Part shown: positions 9,216 to 21,359 of the stretch, piece after piece
Numbering within the stretch: position 1 is the first letter of the stretch
Layout: every line of letters starts with the position of its first letter
Assembly (NCBI GenBank): GCA_001566295.1
Contig: KQ964246.1
Coordinates: 1,054,001 to 1,118,000 of the forward strand
From: Microdochium bolleyi
Taxonomy: Eukaryota > Ascomycota > Sordariomycetes > Xylariales > Microdochiaceae
Length of the DNA: 64,000 nt
Reading direction: 5' to 3'
Translations under genes and position numbers: made by a program
The notes under the pieces: generated by a model
Seen by the model: the letters and a program-made list of their open reading frames with translations, nothing else
Told to the model about the DNA's origin: nothing
The model's database searches: none

Positions 9216-11757
9216 AGTGCTGCGTGCCTAATTGGATGAAAAGGTTGTGGTGCACTGGCTGGCCGTATGTCGTCGGACTGATTGGTCTCTGAAGCAGAAC
9301 GTCCGAGCGTGGTCGTGAGTTTGACTGGCGTCAGAGGCGGGCGACCTCGGCGGAAGTTCCAGGCACAGGAGTGAAGTTCCACGACAGTAGAAGAGGAAGG
9401 ATCTCGGATATGCCACGGTGCATGCGATGTCTGCAGCTTGTGGGCATGAGCGGGTTACTGCGAGAGGGCTGTCTGCCGAGTGAAGCTCGAGAGTTTAAGA
9501 AAACGATGTCATGAACGACGAGGGCGCTGGGTGGTGGAGCGGAGGGACCTCCTGGCCTAATTATGGCACGGAGTCTAGAGTCAATTTAGTTTAAGCCGGC
9601 CAGGCCGGGTGGAGCTTGGAGGTCGGTGGAAAATCGAGAGAAGCATCCACGGCATGGATGCAGGCTGGGACCGGGACCAGGGCAGGGATCAAAGTCCCCG
9701 CCCGTCTGGCCGCCGAGGAGAGAGACCCCAGCATGGCATTTGACTCGCTCGGCGGTCAGCGGTGCTGGCTCCGGGAGAGCGCGGGCGGAAAGACAGAGTG
9801 CTGCGACGAGGTTGGATGACGGCGGCGTCAGGATGCCACGTCGCCGCTGCTGGGTGGTGGAGAATTGCAGAAGGCGCGCGAGGATCCTATCTGACAGGTA
9901 TCCTTCATGCCTTGGAGAGCACCGTACGACGAGTCGCTGTTGGTTGCGTTGCAGTCGCGAAGCGGTGCTTGGACGTCGATCGCTGCAATGCCCATTGGCC
10001 ACGACCTCCGGCCGCTCGTCCGTTTCGTGCTCGGTTCGGGCAGGCTCTCCCGATGCACGTGCCTGTGGTTCTTGCTGCCAACTGTTGGTTCTGGGGCCAT
10101 GGCAAACCTTGGAGAGTGCCCCTTGGCCAGACTTGTCGTCGTCGAAGCTCCTCGAGCGAGAACCTAAGTACTTGAGATATTTCAAGGTGCTTGGAGAAAG
10201 GGGCACACGGACCCTGGATGACTAGCTTTTGTGACGGAGGAATGACTACGCTCCTTGAGGCACTGCCTGGCAACCCTTCCAAGGTCAACAGCGCACAGTA
10301 GCGTCGGGAGGGAGCGGACCACTGCCGGCCGGGGCCTACGGGGCTCCACCCCGCTGCTGCACGCCCGCAACGCTGCTGCAGTGCTGTTGCAGCGCGGCTG
10401 CGCGTGCCATGCAGCGATGCAGCGATGCCTGCTGCGCGTGCAGGCGACTCCGCACCCTCCTCACCGCACAGCGCACAGCGCACAGCGCACAGCACACAGG
10501 CGACACGAGTACCGCCGCTCTCGGTCTCGGGCCCAGGCTCTCAACTGAGCAGCCTCCCCCGAGACTCGGCACAAACCAACAGCCAACATTGACAACAACC
10601 CTGTTGCCCCCGGCCGCACAGGTCACGCCATTCTCCAGACCTCCAACTCAGAGGAGCCGCATCTCGCTCCATGACGACTATCGTTCTCCCAACAAGGACA
10701 ATGCTGCACGCACATGCCTGCCCCCACGAGATCTGGCAGGTGCTTGCTGCACCACACACACACCCGCTGCCGGCACTACGCAAGCGTCAGTACGCAGTAC
10801 GATAGCGTAAATTACTTTAGACAAGCCGCGCAACGGTGACCCACATGCCTCTTTCGCGAACCCTCCGAGTTAATTAAGGTATGGACCACGTTGGCCTCGC
10901 TCGACAAGGCCCGGAGCTGCCAAAACTCTATGCGTCTCACTACAGTTCGCAGGGGCACGCAACAGCACCCACCAGCAGAGGTGACCATGCCCGCTCGGCC
11001 GGCTGGCTGCAGTAGCCTGCATCGTCACACGCACGCGCATGGTCAACATGACAACATCGTAAGGCAGGATACCTCTCCCGTGTCGTGCATCGCTTCGGCA
11101 ACTAGAGAGTATGCTCCTGCCAGGTCTCCTGCCAGGGTTCCTGCCCTCTTGGCCTGAGCAGGGTGAGATCATATCACGACGGGATTCAAGGCTCGTCCCA
11201 GATCGCATAGCAACGAAGACGATAATGGTTTCCTCGTTTCCTCGTCCGTCGATTACGTGCGTGGCTGGCTATCAAGCCGCTGCGGTTGTCAACCGTCAGG
11301 CAGCCCTGTCTCAGGGGACGTTTCCCCAATCAGCTGCGCCTCGCAAGACCGTCTCTCAGTAGCGCAACGCCACGCCAGCACCAACTGAGGCTCTGGGTGG
11401 CTCACAAGCTTCCAAAGTCTGAGAAAAGATAACTCGACGCGCCCTCGAAAGAGCGTAGGAACTGCTGCGATGTCCGGGCTGGATGAACATTTGTGAAAGT
11501 ATCGTATGTAGCAGAGTCATGTTGCGCGATCACCTCTTTAGGCACCGAGCCTGCACGAGGAGGTTTCTGCCAAAGGCGAAGGCAAGTTCCTGACTTGAAC
11601 TCGTAAGACAGTGAAAACAGCTCTCGGACGCCATTGCGTTATGGTCAGTCTCGGTATAGTACCTTGAGCTAGATAAACGACCAGACTGCTGAATCGCGGA
11701 GCCGAGAGAAACTTGATCGGTGAATAATCTACGTTAGACCGTACTACAGGCCGAGTA
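9216..11757. other. 2.5-kb intergenic region, no gene seen
   Basis: Holds the promoter of the 7944-9215 gene and the 3' flank of the FMN-protein gene. Several GC-driven open frames (for example 10206-9586 minus, which begins with GTG) show no domain. The stretch at 10285-10365 is GC-rich and can form a CGGGG/CCCCG hairpin, but it lacks a tRNA B-box. A short tandem repeat lies at 10465-10492. Confidence 0.5.
10465..10492. repeat. short tandem repeat, 7-bp unit CGCACAG x4
   Basis: Four perfect copies of a heptamer followed by a degenerate copy, in intergenic DNA. No function is apparent. Confidence 0.85.
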
Positions 11758-13014
11758 TCATGGCCACACCTCGACCTTCTCCCACTCCCCTTCAACCTGC
11801 CCGCCTGGTGTCTTTGCCTGGGCTTGGCCACCGAGGAAGGTATAGAACCACCGCCTGCCTCTGGCCGGGTCGCTGAGGTCACACCGGTCCACAAAGTCGG
11901 GCACGATCACGACGACGCGGAAGTTCTGCCTCGCCAGGTCGTCCGCCACCAGAGATCCCGTCTTCTGCCCGAGCTTCAGCCTGGGATCCTCCACGGGCAG
12001 CTCGATGGGCCGCCCGCTCGGGGGGTTCCTCCAGGTCCCGCGCATCCCGGGGCTCAGGTTCTCAAACTGCGCGGCGATCTCGCGGCGGAAGCTCCACGAT
12101 TTCCCCTTGTCGTTGTCGTCGTCGTCGTCGTCGCCGGGACCCGGCTTGCGCATCCGCTGCATGATAGTCCTGACCGTCTTGTCCCCGGCTTCAGAGCCAC
12201 CATCGTCCACGTCGTCAGGTGCAAGGACATACGCCCTGCCCCGGATCCGCCACTGCACCATGCTCTCCTTGACCCAGAACATGGCCTCGACGGCCGCTCC
12301 GCCGCCGCTGCCCCGCACCCGCTCGTCATCCGTCTTCTCACCTGAAGAAGCAGCAGCAGCGGCATCGGCGTCGGCCTCGACGTCAAAGAGCTCCGCCATC
12401 TTGTCCATCCGCGCATCGGTCGTGAAGACGGGCAGGTCGCTCGTCCACACGCCCGGCGGGTTCAGCTCGGCCTCGTTCTTCGAGTTGACGGGCAGGTCGG
12501 CCCATAGGCCGCGGAAGATGCACGTCCGCACGCGCGGCTCCAGGGTCACGCCGCCGCCGCCGCTGCTGCCGCGCCGGACCCGGCGGATCGTGGACAACGA
12601 GAACTCGGGCGACGGCATGGCGTTGACGTGCTCGAGGAACAGGTCCCGCCAGGGTGCCGGCTGTTTCGTGGCGGCGGCGGGGGCGGTGGTGGTGGAAGAC
12701 ATGTTTGCGACGGTGCTGTCCCCGTGGTAGGAGTGCTTGATGCTTGGTGGTTGCAGTGACGGGGATGATGGTGATGTTGATGTCAACGAGGACTGCCGAT
12801 GATGCTGATGATGATGATGCTGGCGCGGTGCGAAGGAGCCTGGGTTGCTGGGGTGCTGCTGCAGTTGGCCCGCGAGCTGGCTTATCCGCGCGACCGTATT
12901 GTTTCTGGGCGCCGCGAGACCTGCGGTGGGCTTCGCCCCCAGTAGTGATGAGGCTGTTGATGTAGACGGCGATGCTGAAGTGCTTGCTGGTCGACTCCGT
13001 ATCAGACGAGACAT
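11758..13014 (-). CDS. pyridoxamine 5'-phosphate oxidase-like FMN-binding protein (Alr4036 type)
   Basis: A single exon with an ATG at 13014 gives 418 residues. The first 100 or so residues are Ser/Thr/Arg-rich with few acidic residues and could be a mitochondrial presequence plus linker. From about residue 118 the protein follows the split-barrel FMN-binding family: PAPWRDLFLEHVN, RVRTCIFRGLWADLP, WTSDLPVFTTDARMDKMAEL and AMFWVKESMVQWRIRGRAYV. The end contains RRWFYTFLGGQ and WEKVEVWP. Family members bind FMN; true pyridoxal-phosphate synthesis is not established for this subgroup. Asp-rich insertions (residues near 225-240 and 295-305) make it longer than usual. An internal ATG just before the domain could give a shorter cytosolic form. 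Confidence 0.85.
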   Translation of the reverse strand: MSRLIRSRPASTSASPSTSTASSLLGAKPTAGLAAPRNNTVARISQLAGQLQQHPSNPGSFAPRQHHHHQHHRQSSLTSTSPSSPSLQPPSIKHSYHGDSTVANMSSTTTAPAAATKQPAPWRDLFLEHVNAMPSPEFSLSTIRRVRRGSSGGGGVTLEPRVRTCIFRGLWADLPVNSKNEAELNPPGVWTSDLPVFTTDARMDKMAELFDVEADADAAAAASSGEKTDDERVRGSGGGAAVEAMFWVKESMVQWRIRGRAYVLAPDDVDDGGSEAGDKTVRTIMQRMRKPGPGDDDDDDNDKGKSWSFRREIAAQFENLSPGMRGTWRNPPSGRPIELPVEDPRLKLGQKTGSLVADDLARQNFRVVVIVPDFVDRCDLSDPARGRRWFYTFLGGQAQAKTPGGQVEGEWEKVEVWP

Positions 13015-14366
13015 GGAAAGGCTCTACCTAGTCCAAACTTGCCCCAAGTCCTTGTGGATTTGGATGCCTGAGTGTGTCTGTATCTGGGAGGACCAGGCTC
13101 TTATAGATGTTCAAGGGTTGCCTTGTTGCACACGAGTACCGTGCTATGGTGGTGACGTGCCGATGGAGTTCAGGATGTACTGCATGGAGGTGCGCTAACT
13201 GTAATGCGCCGTGAGAGTGGCCCAGTCATGAATCATTCCCGCCTGTTGTTGATTAATGTGGGCGGGCGGACGTGGGGGGAGAAGTGGTTGTGCAATTGAC
13301 CAATTACCAGGGCTGACTGGCTTGCGCATTTCTGGTCCCTGGGCCAGATCTGGCCAGGAAATGTCCTGGGGCATGAATATACACCTAAAGTATGTACCAG
13401 ATAGATCTCAGTGCCACAGCGGGCCCTGATCCGAGCATCTACGGCTGGGAAATTTGGGCATGGGAATCAAAAGGGTTCTGGAGACTACAGTGAGAGAAGC
13501 AGTAGCCGAAGGGGTCCCATGGGCTCGATCCTACCCCTGCATTTGCTTTGGGTCTGGAGTTTTGCACAGAGAGGTTCACGGTTTCATGTGTTCACAGGGA
13601 GAGGTCCAGAGACCCAGATGTCCACAGGTCGCTCCCGGTGCACACACATCCAGAAGTAGTCCGAACCGCAACGCATCGTGCAATCGGGTGTTTCAGCGGA
13701 GCAGCTTGTCAACACTGACCACGAAGGTCAAAGCAAAAACGGAGTGGGAAATGCGTCAAGCTCAAATGACTCACAAAAATTGCAGCGATGCAGATACTTG
13801 AAGAGAGACGGGTTTGTTTCAAGAGAACAGAAAAGCAGGAATATATTGATTCCGGGGTATATACGCAGTGCCCACCAAATCGGGCCAAACCAGACCAAAC
13901 CCAAATCCACCCAAAAGACCCATATAAACGCCGTTTCCTCCCAAACGCAACGTACGCCGGATATATGAAATACATACAAATAGTAAATACACGGTATACA
14001 CACGTGTACACATAACAAAACATACAAAACGTATACGATAAGTCATATACGCGTCCCCACAACGATGATCGCACGGCCCGAAAGTAAACGGGACGTACGA
14101 ACGCCCGCTGCGGAAACAAATTACAAGTTTGTCTGACGAAAATCATCACGTCATGAGAGAAGGCTGGCTAGAGCTTCCTCTTGGGGTTGTGCTTGTCTTA
14201 AGCAACAGTGTTCCTATCTAAAGCGCCCCGGAAAAAGCATACTCGCCGGTGATTTTGGGTTGTGAGCGCGGAAAGCAAGTGTAGAACGCCGGGACCGCAC
14301 CGAGGCAGGTCTATGTAAGTAAGCTGTAGAAATGCACCGAGGGTGCAGATCTGTCGAGCAGGAAAT
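13015..14366. other. intergenic region with AT-rich 3' flank of the pyrimidine gene
   Basis: The left half is the promoter side of the FMN-protein gene. From about 13790 to 14150 the sequence is clearly richer in A and T than the surrounding DNA, with many ATAC/TATA steps. It lies just downstream of the end of the pyrimidine gene, so it is likely 3' UTR and polyadenylation sequence. No coding gene is supported. Confidence 0.5.
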
Positions 14367-17300
14367 CTAGTGAGAAGACATGACAAGAGCCAGCAAAGCC
14401 ATGCGGCAGTAAAGACCATAACGCATCTGTGTGAGGTGTTAGTGGACGTTCTCGGGACAAAGCCGCAACATAGGTGGAGACTTACCTGTCTGAAATACGC
14501 AGCGCGCTGGTCGTAATCAACCTCCTCCGCGACCTCGTCGTTCCTGGGTAGAGGGTGCAGGACGCACATGCTCTGCTTGGCATCCTTGAGGGTGGCATTG
14601 TCGATCCTGTACGAGCTCTTGACCTTCTCAAACTCCTCGACAGTGGGGAAGCGCTCCTTCTGCACACGGGTGCAGTAGAGAACATCGCTTCTAGCGACAA
14701 TCTCGGGCGTGAGCTCTTCGGACTCGCAGAGGAACTGGCCGCTCGAGACGAGAAGCTCCCGGACCTCGGCGGGCAAGGCGAGGGCCTTGGGCGAGACAAG
14801 CTGGACCTTGACTCCATAGTGCTGGAGCAAGTAGACCAGCGAGTGGACAGGCCGGCCATAAAGAAGGTCACCCACGAAGGTGATGGTGAGGCCCTGGATG
14901 GTACCGAGTTCCTCGCGGATGGTGAACAGGTCCAGGAAAGCCTGTGTGGGGTGCTCCAGGCTGCCGTTGCCACCGTTGATGACAGGAACAGGGCTGAACT
15001 TCTGGGCCACCTTGACAGACGTCTCCTCGGGGTGTCGGAGGACGACCGCGTCACCATAGCAGGCCAGAGTCCGGAGAGTGTCCTGCAGAGTCTCACCCTT
15101 CTGCACGGAAGAGTGCGATGTCGAGATGGCGATGGTTCGACCACCGAGGCGCTGCATGGCAGCATCGAAGGAAGCCGAGGTGCGAGTCGAAGGCTCGTAG
15201 AACATGGTGCAGAGCACGCGGCCACGCAGAGTGTTCATCACACCCTCACGATCAACACCGAGGCGCATCTCCTGAGCAACAGTGAAGAGCAAGTGCAGGT
15301 CGGCTCTGGAGTACTGCTTGACCGACAAAACATGTGCCGACTTGAATGACGAGTGCTGGGCAAGCAGATCATTAAGACGCGAAGCAGTCGGCAGCTTCAT
15401 AGGGCCAGGCAGGCTCAGCTCCTCGTTGGTGACAGGGCTTCTCAGAGACTGGCGCAAACCGCCAACGAGACCATCCTGGGCCTGGAGTCTGGGCCTACTG
15501 GTGAGCTGCTGCTGGCTCGTAGACTGGCGGCGGTCACGGCTGCTGTCTGGAGTGAAAGACATCGGCGGGATCATGGGCTTCATAGCAGGCGACATGGGAG
15601 CAGCGGTGCGGCGATGAGAAGACATGTCCTGGCCCATTGCCGAGATCGGCAGGGCCTTGCCATCAAGGCACACAGTCTTGTTCTCGAAGGTGACACGCTG
15701 GACAGCTCCGCGGAGGATGCGACCAGTGAAGGGTGACCAGTGATCCTTGGGTGCGAACGCATAGGCGCGGTCGACCTCAACCTCGATCGACGTACCAACT
15801 TGCTCGTGGAGCTCGAAGATCTGCTTGGGGTTGTCGTACAGCCGCAGCTTGACATCATCCACCGTGAGCTTGCCCTCGGCGACAGATGTCAGAAGCAGGG
15901 GTAGAGCCTCGGCAACACCGGCAGCAGGGTCAATGCTCTGCGCTCCAGTCTTGCCCTGCTGGGCGCGAGCGAGCTGGTAGGGCAAGCTGCCAATGGAGAA
16001 GACATCAATGGTAGCAAGGTGCTCCCACAGCGCAGCTTGGTCCACGGCAGTAGGGAGAGCCTTGCACTCGGGATACTCCTCGCGTGTCAGATACAGAGAG
16101 TAGATCGAGACATCGCATGTGGCACTGAGGCCCTTGAGCTTGCTGAGTGCAATCAGCTTGATATCGTCCTTGCGAGTCACGTTGGTGACGTGAATCTTGC
16201 GGTTGTGCAAGCTGGCAAGGAGGAGGATGGAGGCAAGGTCTGTGGTGTGAGCATCCGTGACAATGGGCTTGTCAGCGGGCCACGAGTCAAAGTGTGCGAT
16301 GACAGCGGCAACCTTGCTGATGTTGTCAGAGAAGTGGTTGAAGGGGATGAACAGTGAAGCCACCTCGTGGGCAATGTGGCTAATCTGATCAGCGTTGTCC
16401 GACGTAGCTGTCACCGAGAAGTTGTAGTCGCTGAAGCCGCCACGCTTGGTGAGCTGCTGAGCCAGCTTGAGGGTGAGAGCGTCAGTGATGGCGCCCTCGA
16501 CGCCGACTGGCATGACGCGAACCATGCTGAAGCCGGAGGCAATGGAGGCCTTGGTGACAGTCTGGAGATCGTGGCTACCCTGGCTCACGATACCAGGAAC
16601 AAACGCAGCAACGTTGATGAGGCCAGGAAGGGTCACGGTACGATGGCTGGTCTGGTAGTCGATAGTGGACACCTCAAGATCGAAGTGGCGCGAGATAGCC
16701 TCAATGAGGATCTTGGCGTTCTTGACGTTTGTAACAAGAGGGACCTGGTAGTCGACGGCCATACGACGAGTCTGGTAACCCTTGCTCATGTAGTTGGCAG
16801 GTCTGCGGTACCGGTTGCTCGAAGGCAGATTGATGTAGAGATCAATCATGTTGTTGGCCAGATGCTGAGACAAGGAGAACTCTGATCTCTGATCCTCTTC
16901 CTTGCCCAGAACCTCGAGGAATTGAACAGGAACGTTGTGCTCCTGAAGGAAATCGGCGGTACCAGCGGTTGCAAACAGCTTGTAGCCGAGCTTCTGAAGC
17001 TTCTGGACAGATGGCAGCATCTCCTTCTTATCCTTGTAAGAACCAATGGACAGGAGGATGTTGCTCTTCGGCATCTTGAAACCGGTTGAGATGAGACCCT
17101 TGAGATAGGCCTCGTACTTGTTCGCTCCGAAGCAGGCAACCTCACCAGTGGAGGCCATCTCGACACCAAGAACTGGATCAGCTCCAGATAGACGCGAGAA
17201 ACTGAACTGAGGAACCTTCACACCAACACAATCCGGAGGAATGGTGGTGGCAGGGTAGGCGGTATAGGGAAGATCCATGATGGCCTTGGTAGCGAGCTCA

Positions 17301-20300
17301 ATAAGGTCGACGCCCATGGTCTTGGACACGAAGGGGAAGGATCGCGAGGCACGGACGTTGCACTCGATGACCTTGATGTCGTTATCCTTGGCAATGAACT
17401 GGATGTTGAAGGGACCAGTGACGTTGAGCTTGTCACCGATCTTCCTTGTTGCCTCCTCGATCCGCTTGATTGTGGTAGGCTCCAAATCCTGAGGAGGCAG
17501 GATCAGAGTGGCATCACCAGAGTGGACACCAGCGTTCTCGACGTGCTCAGAGATGAAATGGCCAATGACAGTCCCGTCCTTGGCAACAGCATCCATCTCA
17601 ATCTCCTTCGCGTTCTCAATGTACTTGGTGATGACCACCGGGTGGTCCTGAGAGACTTCAGCAGCCTGTGCCAAGTAGGTCTCCAGGTCATTTTCGGAGT
17701 AGACGGTGTTCATGGCCGCTCCGGACAGGACATAAGAAGGTCGGACCAGCACAGGATACTCGACCTTGTTGCAGAAGGCCTTAGCCTCCTCGAAGCTGGT
17801 GAGCTCCTTCCATGTTGGCTGATCGACGCCAATGTCGTCAAGCATGCGAGAGAACTTGTAACGGTTCTCGGCACGGTCGATCATCTCTGGCGAGGTACCC
17901 AGGATCTTGACACCCGCACGGTGGAGCGGGAGCGCAATGTTGTTAGGAGTTTGTCCACTCATGGCTCCGAGGACACCCTGTGATCCTTCCACTTGGTAGA
18001 TATCCATCACAGTCTCGATCGTGATGTTGTCAAAGTACAACCGATCGGCTTCGTCATAATCGGTCGATAGGGTCTCTGGGTTATCTGGTGAGATGAAATC
18101 ATGTTAGTTTGGGCCACTCCCGCGGATCCCAGTGCCTTAGTAACAGTGCCAGAGGTTCCAGAGGTTCCAGAGGTACAGAGACTAGGGCGAACAAAGAACA
18201 AAACACTTACGATTCAACATGACCGTCTTGTAGCCGGACTCTCTCAGAGTACGGATGGCCCGGACAGAACACCAGTCGAACTCGACCGAGGAGCCGATTC
18301 TGTACACACCAGAACCCAACACCATGACGCCGTTGTCCTTGAACTCGATGTCGTGAGCTGAGGCGTTGTACGTCAGATAGAGGTAGTTGGTGAAAGCGGG
18401 GAACTCGGCGGCAACGGTATCGATCTGCTTGACGAAGGGGGTGATGCCGGCCTCGACACGCATGCGGCGTACGGCAAGCTCGTTGGAGTCGAGGAACTTG
18501 GCAAGCTGGCGATCGCTGAAGCCGAGACGCTTGCCCTGGAGGATGAGGCCAGGCTGCTTGACAATGTCCGAAGTTGTCAGCTGCGACATCTGTTTGCCAA
18601 AGTCGCTCAGACCCTTGAGCCTGGTGAGGAACCACTTGTCGATGTTGGTCAACTCCCAGATCCTGTCAACGCTGTAGCCAGCGTGCATGGCGTTCGCGAT
18701 GGCGAAGAGACGCTGGTCCGAAGGAGTCTGGAGCTCGTCGTCGATGGACATAAGAGCGGGGGTCTCGTTGAAGCCCAGGTTGTGGAAGTCAATGCCACGA
18801 ATGGCCTTCTGGATAGCCTCTTCGAAGTTCCGGCCGATGCTCATGACCTCACCAACACTCTTCATGGCAGAACCGAGCTGAGTGGAGACACGAGTGAACT
18901 TCTTCAGATCCCAACGGGGCATCTTGACGACGACGTAGTCGAGGGAGGGCTCGAAGCAAGCGCAGGTGACCTTGGTGACACTGTTCTTGATGTCTTTAAG
19001 TGGGATGTTGAGACCCAGCTTGGCGGCGATAAACGCCAAGGGATAACCAGTGGCCTTCGAGGCAAGCGCAGACGAACGGGACAATCTGGCGTTGACCTCG
19101 ATGATGCAGTACTCCCGCGAGAAGGGGTTCAGGGCATACTGAATGTTGCACTCGCCCACAACGCCAAGGTGGCGGATGACGTTGACGGCCGTGGTGCGCA
19201 GCATGTTGTAGTCTTCGTCAGAGAGAGTCTGCGACGGCGCGACAACGATGGAGTCACCGGTGTGAATGCCCAGAGGGTCGAAGTTCTCCATGTTGCAGAC
19301 AGTGATGCAGTTGTCCTGGGCATCACGGACGACCTCGTACTCGATCTCCTTCCAGCCCTTCATACTGCGCTCGATGAGCACCTGAGGGCTGACAGCAAAG
19401 GCCTTGTTGCAGAGATCGAGCAGCTCGTCTTCGTTGTTGGCAAATCCACTGCCGAGACCACCAAGAGCATAGGCGGCGCGGACAATGACAGGGAAACCAA
19501 TGTCCTTGACAGCGTTAAGAGCCTCCTCGACGTTGTTGGCAGAGGCAGACTTGGCGCACTTCTCGCCGATAGACTCCATGCTGCGAGCGAAGAGCTCGCG
19601 ATCCTCGGTGGTGATGATTGTCTCGATGGGCGTGCCGAGAACCTTGACACCGAGCTCCTCAAACTCGTCCTTGAGCTGGATACCAACCTGCAGGGCAGTC
19701 TGGCCACCAAAGGTGACGTAGATCGCATCAGGTCGCTCGTACTGGATGACCTTGCGCACAAAGTCGGCAGTGACGGGCAGGAAGTACACCTTGTCCGCGA
19801 GACCCTTGGAGGTCTGGATTGTGGCAATGTTAGGGTTGATAAGGACAGTGTAGATGCCCTCCTCCTTGAGCGCCTTGATGGCTTGACTTCCAGAGTAGTC
19901 AAATTCGCCGGCCTGGCCGATGCTGAGACCACCGCTTCCAAGGACGAGAACCTTGTTGACGTGAACGCGAGGGTGAGCACGCTCGTTGTCCTCGATAGTG
20001 CCACCGGGGAACTTGACAGGGGCGTTCAGCAGCTTGGGGTCCCTCGCACACTCCGAGATTGTGTTGATGAACACGTCGAAGAGGAACTCAGTGTCCCGAG
20101 GACCGGGCGTGCTCTCAGGGTGGAACTGCACGCTGAAGTAGGGCTTGCTCTTGTGCATAATACCCTCGTTGCTGCCATCGTTGGCGTTGACGAATAGCTC
20201 GGTCCACTCCGAAGGCAGAGTGGCGGAGTCCACGGCGAAGCCGTGGTTCTGAGATGTGATGTGGCACTTTCCAGTGACCATGCTCGTGCAAGGAATGTTG

Positions 20301-21359
20301 TGACCACGGTTTCCGAACTTCATCTTCTTCGTCTTCGCGCCAGCAGCCTGGGCGACAAGCTGGTGGCCAAGACAGATACCGAAGACAGGAGTCTTGTTCG
20401 CCTCGAGGAGCTTCGTGATGTGGGTGACAGGAGCGCTCATGACAGCGGGGTCACCGGGACCGTTGGAGATGAAGAGACCGTCGTACTCGGTGCCAGCTTG
20501 AGCAGAGAAGTCATAGTCCCACGGGCAGACCAGAACCTCGATGCCGCGCTTGAGGAAGCAGCGCAGCTGGTTGTTCTTCATACCGACATCGAGGCACAGA
20601 ACTCGGAGAGGCCGGCCAGAGGGGTGCTTCAGAGCCGTCTCGGGCGTTGGCTGGTACAGCTGAGGGGTCTTGATCGAGACTGTGGTTTCACTGTCAGCGG
20701 TGATCTGGAGTGAGTTGAATCAGAACTTAAGACTTACCCTCGGCAACAAGGTTCTTGGTGTTGGGGTTGTGCCACTCAATGTCCTCGAAGTAAGGCTTCC
20801 AGTCGCCCTTGATACCGTGGCTGGCCACCGCGGTACCATTGACGCCATTGGAAGCCTGTTGCTTCTGCTGGAGCATGCGTCCCAGCATGCTGCCCTCGTC
20901 TCGTATCCGCTCGGTCAGATTTCTGGTGTCGACACCGTACATGGCGGGAACGCCTTGCTCCTCGAGCCAGGTGCCGAGAGAGGACTTGGCAAGGAAGTGT
21001 GAGTACGCCTCACCGGCGTAGGAGGCGACAACCAGACCGGCGATGTGGATCTGAGAGGCTTCGAAGTGGGCAGGACGATCGCGGAGAAGCTCATCCATAG
21101 CCTCCCGGTCAGGCACACCGTAGTTGCCCACGAGGGGGAAGGTGATGACCAGAATTTGACCGCGGTAGGAGGGGTCGGTGATCGACTCCGGATAGCCGAC
21201 CATGCCAGTCTGGAAGACGAGCTCACCAGCCACGGTCTTCTTGGCACCGAAGCTGTAACCCTGGTACGAGGAGCCATCTTGGAGGTCGAGGCAGACGAGC
21301 TGGTCGTTTTCGGAACCCACATTCCTTGCGGAAGAGGGGAGATAGTGCGTCGGGGCCAT
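14367..21359 (-). CDS. URA2: multifunctional carbamoyl-phosphate synthase / aspartate carbamoyltransferase
   Basis: Four exons, 21359-20738, 20679-18211, 18084-14486 and 14426-14367, give 2249 residues, the usual length for fungal URA2/pyr-3/pyrABCN. It performs the first two steps of de novo pyrimidine synthesis: glutamine-dependent carbamoyl phosphate formation, then transfer to aspartate. The glutaminase domain has its nucleophile Cys310 in GICLGHQ. Two ATP-grasp halves of CPSase follow (GSGGLSIGQAGEFDYSGSQA; MLNHNPETLSTDYDEADR across the second intron). The next module is dihydroorotase-derived but has lost the metal-binding HxH, reading INVAAFVPG instead, so it should be inactive as in other fungi. 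The C-terminus is ATCase with FYEPSTRTSASF, ending MRYGLYCRMALLALVMSSH from a 60-nt last exon. UTP feedback on the CPSase region is known for the family; no upstream ORF is evident near the ATG. Confidence 0.97.
18151..18175. repeat. short tandem repeat in an intron of URA2
   Basis: Two perfect copies plus a partial copy of a 9-bp unit (AGAGGTTCC) within the 126-nt intron at 18085-18210. It probably explains why this intron is longer than the 58- and 59-nt introns of the same gene. Confidence 0.8.

Noticed and set aside
9586..10206. 206-codon minus-strand frame
   Set aside because: Begins with GTG, no domain, amino-acid use like random GC-rich sequence.
10285..10365. tRNA-like GC-rich hairpin region
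   Set aside because: The CGGGG/CCCCG stem has a five-base loop without TTCRANY, and no acceptor stem pairs cleanly.
13709..14149. 146-codon minus-strand frame rich in Tyr, Phe and Cys
   Set aside because: Translation of an AT-rich 3' flank; no domain and no helix pattern typical of membrane proteins.
18683..20197. 504-codon open frame on the plus strand
   Set aside because: It is the antisense of the CPSase exon of URA2. Codon bias of the real gene keeps the opposite strand free of stops; no domain or splice structure.
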